Assembly (NCBI GenBank): GCA_017420845.1
Contig: JAFQOC010000297.1
Location: 1 to 13,306, forward strand
DNA: 13,306 nucleotides
DNA from: Clostridia bacterium
GTDB lineage: Bacteria; Bacillota; Clostridia; Oscillospirales; CAG-272
Direction: 5' to 3'
Both the position numbers and the translations under genes were made by a program. This document shows positions 1-6,900 of this stretch, piece by piece (position 1 is the stretch's first letter; each line of letters opens with the position of its first letter). The notes below the pieces were generated by a model that was not told the origin of the DNA, ran no database searches, and saw nothing but the letters and a program-made list of their open reading frames with translations.

Positions 1-876
1 AGCGACAGCGTCCCCACCATCAAGGAGCGCCACCCGAGTGAGATCATCAAGGACATGGCAGACCTGTCCAAAAAGGTAGTAGCCGACGCGGGCCACACCC
101 TGGAGGAGGTCGCCGCCGTGGGCATCGGCTGTCCCGGAACCATCGACAAGGCAAACGGCGTGGTGGTCTACTCCAACAACATCGTCATGGATCACGTCCC
201 CATGGCCGCCGAGTTCCGCAAGCACATCGACCTGCCCGTCTTTCTGGAGAACGACGCCAATGCCGCCGCGCTGGGCGAGTACGCCGTCTACGGCGAGGGC
301 TCGGACAGCTTTGTTTTCATGACCCTGGGTACGGGTGTTGGGGGCGGTATCATCCTGAACGGCAAGGTCTGGTCGGGATTTAACGGTGCGGGGGCCGAGA
401 TCGGTCACCAGACTCTGGTCTTCGGCGGTGAGCCCTGCACCTGCGGCCGCCGCGGCTGCCTGGAGGCCTACGCCTCGGTGACAGCACTCATCAATCAGAC
501 CAAGGCCGCCATGAAGGCCCATCCCGAATCCATGATGAACGAGTATGCCGCACAGCACGGCAAGGTCAACGGCCGCACCTCCTTTGAGTGCGCCAAGGCA
601 GGGGACCCCGCTGCCATCGCCGTCCGCGACCGCTACATCGAGTACGTGGCCGAGGGCATCTGCTCCATCGTCAACATCCTCCAGCCCGAGATCCTGTCCA
701 TCGGCGGCGGCATCAGCCGCGAGGGGGAGACTCTGCTTGCGCCCATCAAGGCGTATTTCGCCCACAACGACTACAATAAGCACATGAAAAAGACTGATAT
801 CCGTATCGCCAAGCTGTTCGGCGACGCAGGGATCGTGGGGGCGGCCAAGACCGCCGAGGCGGGAATGGCGGAGTAA
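1..876 (+). CDS. ROK-family sugar kinase (glucokinase-like), 5' end outside window
   Basis: The reading frame is open from base 1, so the gene begins upstream of the window; the internal ATG at 55 is not the true start. The 291 codons present cover most of a ROK kinase (usually about 310-320 aa); the missing N-terminus would hold the DxGGT phosphate-binding motif. Visible ROK features are the GIGCPGTID segment (121-147), the ENDANAAALGE segment with the presumed catalytic Asp at 253-255, the glycine-rich LGTGVGGG stretch (328-351), and the zinc-site signature CTCGRRGCLE (436-465) preceded by a GH pair. A second glycine-rich IGGGIS motif lies near 700. The family phosphorylates hexoses (glucose, or amino sugars such as ManNAc/GlcNAc) with ATP in the cytoplasm; the conserved CxCGxxGC motif marks a kinase rather than only a repressor, and no N-terminal DNA-binding domain can be judged here. 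Substrate is not resolved. The gene converges on the esterase gene. Confidence 0.93.
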   Translation, partial: SDSVPTIKERHPSEIIKDMADLSKKVVADAGHTLEEVAAVGIGCPGTIDKANGVVVYSNNIVMDHVPMAAEFRKHIDLPVFLENDANAAALGEYAVYGEGSDSFVFMTLGTGVGGGIILNGKVWSGFNGAGAEIGHQTLVFGGEPCTCGRRGCLEAYASVTALINQTKAAMKAHPESMMNEYAAQHGKVNGRTSFECAKAGDPAAIAVRDRYIEYVAEGICSIVNILQPEILSIGGGISREGETLLAPIKAYFAHNDYNKHMKKTDIRIAKLFGDAGIVGAAKTAEAGMAE

Positions 877-895
877 GCCGATTGCCGCGGAATCG

Positions 896-927
896 AAAAA
901 GAACGCTACGGCCGTGGCGTTCTTTTT
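896..927. terminator. Bidirectional rho-independent terminator between convergent genes
   Basis: Arms AAAAAGAACGC (896-906) and GCGTTCTTTTT (917-927) are perfectly complementary over 11 bp. The loop region can pair further (T907-G916 wobble, A908-T915, C909-G914). The A-run on one side and T-run on the other let it end both the ROK kinase transcript (+, stop at 876) and the esterase transcript (-, stop at 943). Confidence 0.88.
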
Positions 928-942
928 CTATGGATCGGCATC

Positions 943-1938
943 TCACTCCCCGCCCATGACCTCCACCGCCATCCGTCCGAACACACGCCCCAGCTCCAGC
1001 TCGCAGACCGAGTCGTAATGCCCCCAATCGGGCTCACCCTCGGGCTCCTTGTGGATGGTAAAGCCCAGGTCAATGGTGGAAAAGTACAGGTTCAAGGGAG
1101 ACAGCTTGGAAAACCGCTCCTTGGCCTCGTTAACGGCAGAATAGGCAGGCTCACAGTAGGGGCTGTTGGAGATACCCGCGTCGATGAACCGGATGCCTCC
1201 CTCGGGAGCGTAGGACGCCAGATCCTCCCGCAGATACGAAGCAAAGGCTACCTGATTGTCATAGTAGTGGGAAGCCTTGAATTCGGTGGTGTCGGATTCC
1301 CCCTGCATCCAGCAAATGGCCTCCACGGCAGGTATGTAGCCGTGCTCTCTCATGTAATCCAGCCTTGTGGTCAAAAAGGCCATGCAGGCCTCGTAGACCG
1401 AGCCCCGCTTCCCTGAGCAGAGCCAATGGTGATGGAGGGAGTAGCCCGACATGGTGTATTTGAGAACGTAGACCGTCTCGTCGGGATAGGCCTCGGAGAG
1501 CACCTCCGCCATGCCCACCTCGGGGCCAAAAAAGCCCGTGGTCGCGCCGCAGGTCAGATCCACCGGCACAAACTGCCCGTTGGACGTGGCGTTGTGATCG
1601 TCCAGACAGTAGTTGATGAGCACCGAATCAAAGCCCTCCTCATAGCGGGTGAACTGCTCGGCGGGAATATTCTTTTGAAGATAGGCGGTGATGCTGCTCC
1701 CCGTAGCGTTGCTCTGGCCCAGCAGAAGAATGACCTTGACCCGCTTCCCTTCCCCCTCGGGAAGGCCGTCGGGGGCGGGGTAGTCGGTATTCATATCCAA
1801 CCAGTAGGTCTCGCTCGGATCGGGGGTATCGTCCTCCGTGGTAGCGGTGGGGGCGCAAGCGGTAGCTGCCATCAGCGCAAGGATCAACAGAAGGAGGCAA
1901 ACAATGGAGCGTATACGGCAAAAGACGGTTCGATTCAT
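943..1938 (-). CDS. Secreted SGNH/SASA-type carbohydrate esterase, probable lipoprotein
   Basis: The product is 331 aa from the ATG at 1938. It has a positively charged start, a hydrophobic core (about residues 12-27) and a candidate lipobox ending ATAC with Cys28, so it is probably a membrane-anchored lipoprotein (the lipobox is not perfect: Ala, not Leu, at -3). Catalytic motifs fit the SASA/CE6-like SGNH esterases: GQSN with presumed nucleophile Ser76, FGPEVG near 137, WMQGESD at 210-216, and a C-terminal DWGH carrying Asp304/His307. Such enzymes remove O-acetyl groups from sialic acids or plant polysaccharides; substrate is not resolved. Two ATGs are in tandem (1941 and 1938); the GAGGTG at 1944-1949 lies 2 nt from the first and 5 nt from the second, so I prefer 1938. 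The start overlaps the nitroreductase stop, implying translational coupling as the last gene of the unit. Confidence 0.85.
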   Translation of the reverse strand: MNRTVFCRIRSIVCLLLLILALMAATACAPTATTEDDTPDPSETYWLDMNTDYPAPDGLPEGEGKRVKVILLLGQSNATGSSITAYLQKNIPAEQFTRYEEGFDSVLINYCLDDHNATSNGQFVPVDLTCGATTGFFGPEVGMAEVLSEAYPDETVYVLKYTMSGYSLHHHWLCSGKRGSVYEACMAFLTTRLDYMREHGYIPAVEAICWMQGESDTTEFKASHYYDNQVAFASYLREDLASYAPEGGIRFIDAGISNSPYCEPAYSAVNEAKERFSKLSPLNLYFSTIDLGFTIHKEPEGEPDWGHYDSVCELELGRVFGRMAVEVMGGE

Positions 1939-2468
1939 CATTCCACCTCGCTCACCAGCTCGTTCAATCCCTTCCGCTTCTTCTCCCGCAGCTTATCCCC
2001 CTCCTTGGCGTAGCCAAGGGTGATGACCATCTTCACGTCTCCGTCCAGTCGGCAGATCTTGCGGATCTCATCACTGTCCAGCCAGCCGAGGATGCAGGTG
2101 CCAAGCCCCTGCTCGGTGGCGGCGAGGGTGATGTGGGCGGCCAGAATACCCATGTCAATGGAGCGGTAGTCGATGCCCTTGGCCTTGGCGCCCAGGGCGG
2201 CGGTGGCAACGTAGGGCTTCTCGGAGATCACCAACAGGATGGGAGCGTCCGAGGCGAACTTGTTCATGCCCATGCCCTGTACAGCGCGGGCCACCTTGGC
2301 GGCGGCGTTTCCACGGCAAACGGTGATATGGTAGGGCTGGCCGTTGCAGGCCGAGGGAGAGAGACGGGCGATCTCCAGAATGGCGGTAAGCTTCTCGGAC
2401 TCCACGGGACGGGTGGAGTCGTAGGCACGGGTGGACTGGCGGGTGGCGGTCAGGGTGGTGAAGTCCAT
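1938..2468 (-). CDS. Nitroreductase-family FMN oxidoreductase, small type
   Basis: The 176-aa product has the nitroreductase fold signatures: N-terminal TRQSTRAY (Arg/Ser contacts to FMN phosphate), LSPSACNGQPY around residues 37-47 (the family's xPSxxNxQPW flavin loop), GLGTCILGW near 121-129, and a basic RKGLNELV stretch near the C-terminus that in this family helps hold FMN. At 176 aa it is at the short end of the family (about 170-220), typical of clostridial members. It would be a cytoplasmic, NAD(P)H-dependent reductase; the physiological substrate cannot be told. The start is supported by AAGGAG (2477-2482) 8 nt upstream of the ATG. It lies 60 nt downstream of the PatB-like gene with no terminator between them, and its stop overlaps the esterase start. 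Confidence 0.9.
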   Translation of the reverse strand: MDFTTLTATRQSTRAYDSTRPVESEKLTAILEIARLSPSACNGQPYHITVCRGNAAAKVARAVQGMGMNKFASDAPILLVISEKPYVATAALGAKAKGIDYRSIDMGILAAHITLAATEQGLGTCILGWLDSDEIRKICRLDGDVKMVITLGYAKEGDKLREKKRKGLNELVSEVE

Positions 2469-2476
2469 TTTTCGTT

Positions 2477-2482
2477 CTCCTT
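2477..2482 (-). promoter_or_regulatory. Ribosome binding site of the nitroreductase gene
   Basis: AAGGAG on the minus strand, 8 nt from the ATG at 2468; it fixes the start. Confidence 0.75.
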
Positions 2483-2498
2483 CTTGGGAATTTTGGGG

Positions 2499-2528
2499 AT
2501 ATTATTTCAAATTTGGGTTTATCAACAA
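2499..2528 (-). promoter_or_regulatory. Possible weak internal promoter before the nitroreductase gene
   Basis: On the minus strand TTGTTG (2523-2528) and TAATAT (2499-2504) are 18 bp apart in an AT-rich gap. This could give the nitroreductase-esterase pair its own transcript. The match is moderate and AT-rich gaps often contain such boxes by chance. Confidence 0.3.
2505..2520. repeat. Copy 1 of a 16-base intergenic sequence shared with 13217-13232
   Basis: TTTCAAATTTGGGTTT occurs here and, in the same orientation, at 13217-13232, both times in non-coding DNA next to the 5' side of a minus-strand gene. Flanking bases differ. Here it fills the spacer of the possible promoter. It may be part of a dispersed intergenic repeat. 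Confidence 0.45.
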
Positions 2529-3746
2529 TTAACCAATCATCGATCCGTTAAACACATACTCATCCATGCGTCGAAACGCCTCCTTGACCCTTTCGAAGGG
2601 CAAGGCCACGTTCAAGCGGATATGTGTAGTCCCGCCATGGCCCGTGCCGTCCTGCCAGGCCAAACCTACGTCGTGACCCATCCTCACCAGCTCGGGAAGG
2701 GTCTTGCCATGGGTCTCCATCCACTCCTTACAGTCCAGGAAGATCATGTAGGTGCCTTGTGGACGGGCGGCGGTAACACCCTTGAAACGAGTATGGATGT
2801 AGTCCATGGCGTAGTCGATATTCTCCGACAGAACCGCACACAGCTCGTCCACCCACTCGGCGCCCTCCTCGCTGTACCCGCCGATGAGGGCGTACATGGA
2901 CAGCACGTTCATGTTATTGTAGTGAGACAGAGAGGACTCCTTCTCCACCCGATCGCGAAGGCGGTCGTTGTAAATAATGTGATAGGATCCCACAAGCCCC
3001 GCCAGGCTGAAGGTCTTGGTGGTGGCATACTGAGCCACCGTCCGCATGCGGGCGTCCTCGCTCACGGATTGGGTGGGGATGTGCTTGTGACCGGGCATAA
3101 TGATGTCCGACCAGATCTCGTCCGAGACAACGTAGACGTCATGCTTGCGGTACAGCTCCATCACCGCCTCGATCTCCCACCGCTCCCAGACACGGCCCGT
3201 GGGGTTATGGGGGGAGCAGAAAAGAGCGGCGTGAATGCGGTTCTCCACGATCTTCTTTTCCATGTCGGCCAGATCCAGCCGCCAGATATTGTTCTCGTCA
3301 AGAACGAGGGGACTCTCCACGATGTGGTAGCCCGCATTGGTCAGAGAGCCCATGAAGCCCATGTAGACGGGACTGTTGAGCAGAACGTTATCCCCACGGG
3401 AGCATAAGGTACCGAGGGCAGAGAGGATGCCGCCCAGCACGCCGTTCTCATAGCCAATGTGCTTTTTCTCTAAGCCGACCGCGCCGTTACGGGTTGTCTG
3501 CCAATGGATAATGGCATCGAAGTACTCGTCGCGGGGATCGAAATAGCCAAAGGAGGGATGGCTCAACCGCGCCGCCATGGCCTCCAACACCGCGGGAGCG
3601 GTGGGGAAATTCATGTCGGCCACCCACATGGGAATGGGGTCAAAGCCCTCAAGGGGCACGCCGGGAGCCCACCCCTGACCAAGGGCGTCTACAGCCAGAG
3701 CATCCTTGCCACGGCGGTCCATAACGGTAGAAAAATCGTATTTCAT
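2529..3746 (-). CDS. patB: PatB/MalY-type PLP-dependent C-S beta-lyase (class I/II aminotransferase fold)
   Basis: The 405-aa product matches the MalY/PatB subgroup of fold-type I PLP enzymes: FDPIPMWVADMNFPT near the N-terminus (35-49), SPVYMGF (125-131), HNPTGRVW at 180-187, SDEIWSDI at 208-215 (Asp contacts the PLP ring nitrogen), and TTKTFSLAGL with presumed Schiff-base Lys244; a late RLNVALP segment would hold the substrate-carboxylate Arg. These enzymes cleave C-S bonds of cystathionine, cysteine or cysteine conjugates, releasing pyruvate, ammonia and a thiol or sulfide, in the cytoplasm. The frame extends upstream to 3794, but the ATG at 3746 has GAGGT (AAGAGGT, 3754-3760) 7 nt away, and a promoter overlaps the upstream frame, so 3746 is the start. 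It heads the unit with nitroreductase and esterase. Exact substrate is not resolved; the patB symbol denotes subgroup resemblance only. Confidence 0.9.
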   Translation of the reverse strand: MKYDFSTVMDRRGKDALAVDALGQGWAPGVPLEGFDPIPMWVADMNFPTAPAVLEAMAARLSHPSFGYFDPRDEYFDAIIHWQTTRNGAVGLEKKHIGYENGVLGGILSALGTLCSRGDNVLLNSPVYMGFMGSLTNAGYHIVESPLVLDENNIWRLDLADMEKKIVENRIHAALFCSPHNPTGRVWERWEIEAVMELYRKHDVYVVSDEIWSDIIMPGHKHIPTQSVSEDARMRTVAQYATTKTFSLAGLVGSYHIIYNDRLRDRVEKESSLSHYNNMNVLSMYALIGGYSEEGAEWVDELCAVLSENIDYAMDYIHTRFKGVTAARPQGTYMIFLDCKEWMETHGKTLPELVRMGHDVGLAWQDGTGHGGTTHIRLNVALPFERVKEAFRRMDEYVFNGSMIG

Positions 3747-3753
3747 GGGACAT

Positions 3754-3760
3754 ACCTCTT
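3754..3760 (-). promoter_or_regulatory. Ribosome binding site deciding the PatB-like start
   Basis: AAGAGGT on the minus strand, 7 nt before the ATG at 3746. It selects this ATG over the in-frame upstream one at 3794, which would lie upstream of the predicted transcription start. Confidence 0.75.
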
Positions 3761-3784
3761 TTCCGATGAATGGTTTCTTTCTAA

Positions 3785-3813
3785 AGTATAGCATATCTTT
3801 GGCAATTTTGCAA
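3785..3813 (-). promoter_or_regulatory. Sigma-A-like promoter of the patB-nitroreductase-esterase unit
   Basis: On the minus strand: -35 TTGCAA (3808-3813), spacer of exactly 17 bp, -10 TATACT (3785-3790). Transcription would start near 3778, giving a 5' leader of about 32 nt before the ATG at 3746. Confidence 0.78.
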
Positions 3814-3841
3814 GTCGTTTTAAAATTTCGGGGAGCATTTG

Positions 3842-3855
3842 GGCAGAATTCTGCC
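3842..3855. promoter_or_regulatory. 14-bp perfect palindrome upstream of the promoter, candidate operator
   Basis: GGCAGAATTCTGCC is perfectly self-complementary; one mismatch outward, TT/AA pairing extends the dyad to 3839-3858 (arms TTGGGCAGAA/TTCTGCCGAA, one mismatch). It lies about 28 bp upstream of the -35 box, a position typical for an activator site. No T-run follows, so it is not a terminator. The regulator is unknown. Confidence 0.4.
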
Positions 3856-3916
3856 GAATAGGTGCAAAAGCAAGAAATCCATCGCTCACAGCCGGTGACG
3901 GTGGGCTTATCATATG

Positions 3917-3950
3917 AAAAAAGAGAGGCTGTTGCTTTCGCAACAGCCTC
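3917..3950 (-). terminator. Rho-independent terminator of the giant repeat-protein operon
   Basis: On the minus strand, GAGGCTGTTGC (3940-3950), loop GAAA (3936-3939) and GCAACAGCCTC (3925-3935) form a perfect 11-bp stem, followed by TC and six T (3917-3922). It lies 34 nt after the stop of the 1157-aa protein gene. Confidence 0.93.
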
Positions 3951-3983
3951 AATTTCGGAATTTACCGATTATGAACCGATAAA

Positions 3984-6900
3984 TTATTCCTCAGAAGAAT
4001 TCTCCTCAGTATTGGCGTCCTTCTGGTTTTCATCAGAAGACTCACCTTCCTCGGAAACCTCCTCCTGGGCCTCATCAGCGGACTTGCCGGTGATGATACC
4101 CTTCTTCTTGAGGATGATAACCACGGGAACGGCACCAAGAGTACCGCCCAGAAGGATCGCACCAACAGTCAGAAGAATGATGATCCATGCGCAGGACTTA
4201 GCCTCAACAGGCTCCTGAGCCTTCAGGATCTCACCGCAAACCGAGCAATGAGTGCCCTCGGTCAGACCCTTGTCAAGGTAAGTAGGCTCAACAGCAGCAT
4301 CAACAGCCTCGGTATGACCCTTAGCCTCGATGGTCTTCTGCTCAACGAGAGTCGTAGCACAAACGGTGCAACGCTCGCCGTCGGTCAAGCCGGTCTCGGT
4401 GCAGGTAGCCTCATAACCGGGAACAATAACACTTACGTGGCCCTTAGCAGCGATCTCAACCTGCTCGACAAGAACTGCCTCACAAACGGAGCACTTCTCA
4501 CCGACGGTCAGACCGGCCTCGGTGCAGGTAGCCTCGGTACCGGGCACGACCACAGGGGCGTGACCCAGAGCGGGAATAACCTGCTGAGCATCCAGCACGA
4601 TGTTGCAGGTGGTGCACTTTCTGCCGGCGGTCAGACCGGTCTCGGTGCAAGTAGCATCCTTACCGGCAACAACCTCTTCGGTGTGACCCAGAGCAGGAAT
4701 CAGCTCACGTGCAACCAGCTCGATACCACAAGCAGAGCACTTCTTACCATCCTTCAGGCCGGGAGCGGTGCAGGTTGCGGCATAGCCGGCAACAACCACT
4801 TCCTTATGAGCCTTGGTAGGAATCACGGTCTGCTCAACCAGGATCTCACCGCAGTTAGCACAATGCTCACCGGCGGTCAAACCGGGGATAGCACAGGTAG
4901 AATCGAAGCCGGCAATAGGAGCACGTACGTGACCCTTTGCGGGGATCTCCTTCTGTGCAAGCAGAACAGTCTCACAAACGGAGCACTTCAGGCCATCGGT
5001 CAGACCGCTTGCATCACAGGTAGCATCGGTACCGAGAACAAGCATTTCGGTGTGGCCCAGAGCGGGAAGAACATCCTGAGCCTTCAGAACAGTCTCACAA
5101 ACCTCACACTTGGAGCCGGCGGTCAGACCGGTCTCGGTGCAGGTAGGAGCGACTGCGGGAATCTCAACGGGAGTATGAGCCAGCATGTCGATGACGAGCT
5201 GCTCCTTCAGAACAACACCGCAAGTCTCGCACACGGTGCCATCGGTCAGACCGGTGGCGGTGCAGGTAGCAGCCTTGCCGGGAACAGTAACCTCGGTGTG
5301 ACCCAGAGCAGGAATCACTTCCTGAGCCTTCAGGGTCTCGCCGCAGATGGTGCAGAGCTCACCGTCGGTCATACCGGTGTTAACACAGTCAGCGGCATAA
5401 CCGGGAACCACAACAGCGGTGTGACCGAGTGCCTCGATCTCCTCCTGTGCGGAAAGCTCAACACCGCAAACCGAGCACTTGGCACCATCGGTCAGACCGG
5501 CCTCGGTGCAGGTAGCAGCGTAACCGGGAACAACAACGGTATCGTGGCCCAGAGCGGGAAGAACATCCTGTGCCTTCAGAACTGCCTTACAAACCTCACA
5601 CTCGGAACCGGCGGTCAGACCGGTCTCGGTGCAGGTAGGAGCAACTGCGGGAATCTCAACGGGAGTGTGGCCGAGAGCCTCAAGGATCTCGGAAGCCTTC
5701 AGGATCTCACCGCAGAGAACACAATGCTCACCCTCGGTGTAACCTCTGTTGGTGCAAGTAGGATCAAGCTTATCCAGCTTAACCGTCACGTGCTCAAGAG
5801 CGGGGATCTCTTCCTGCTCAACGAACACTTCGCCGCAAGTAGCGCAAACCTCACCGGCGGTCAGACCGGTAGCGGCGCAGGTAGGATCCACAGCGGGAAC
5901 GATCTTATGATCGTGACCGGTAGCGGGAATCACGTGCTGAGGAACCACAACGACGTGGCAAACAGAGCACTCCGTGCCTTCGGTCAAGCCCTCCTCGGTA
6001 CAAGTAGGAAGGTAACCTTCCAACTCAACCTCAGTATGGCCCTTGGCAGGAATTACTTCCTGTTCCTCCAGGATCAGACCGCAACGAGAGCAATGCTTAC
6101 CCTGGGTAAGACCGCTTTCGGTACAGCTGGGCTCAACAGCGGGAGTCACGACGGGAGCGTGACCGAGAGCCTCGACCACATCGTCTACGTAAGTGTCACC
6201 ACATACGGAGCAGGTGTAGGTCGTATAACCGTCCTCGGTACAGGTGGGCTCGGTAACCACAGCCTCATACTTATGGCCGAGAGCCTCGACCACATCGTCT
6301 TCGTAGGTGTCACCACATACGGAGCAGGTGTAGGTCGTATAACCGTCCTCGGTACAGGTGGGAGGGGTAACCACAGCCTCATACTTGTGGCCGAGAGCGT
6401 CAACCTCACTGTCTACGTAGGTGTCGCCACATACGGAGCAGGTATGGGTGGTGTAACCGCCATCAGTACAGGTGGGCTCAGTAACTTCGCTCTCATACTT
6501 GTGGCCGAGAGCGTCAACCTCGCTGTCTACGTAGGTGTCGCCACATACGGAGCAGGTGTGGGTGGTGTAACCGCCATCGGTACAGGTGGGCTCAGTAACT
6601 TCGCTCTCATACTCGTGGCCGAGAGCGGGGATAGGCTGAGAAATGACCACCTCAATTTCCTGACCGTCACAGAAATCATTCAAGCAACGGTAGCCCTTGG
6701 TGTGACCATCCTCGGTACAAGTGGCATCCTTGTGCTCGATCTCCTCAATCTGGTGACCGACAGGAGGAAGAACAGTAGGATCGGTAATGTTTACCAGGCA
6801 AACAGAGCAACGATAGTAGGGGCCATGGCCCTCCACCGTACAGGTAGCATCCTTTTGAGGAACAAATTCCTCAACACAAACATGGGTAGCACTATCAATG

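Noticed and set aside
2133..3407. Plus-strand open frame of 424 codons
   Set aside because: It runs antisense through two well-supported genes (nitroreductase and PatB-like), in the complementary codon phase.
3747..3794. N-terminal extension of the PatB-like protein to the ATG at 3794
   Set aside because: The -10 box (3785-3790) lies inside it and the ribosome binding site fits the ATG at 3746.
6162..6617. CRISPR array, because of regular tandem repeats
   Set aside because: The repeats are contiguous 114-bp coding units without spacers and translate into Cys/His modules.
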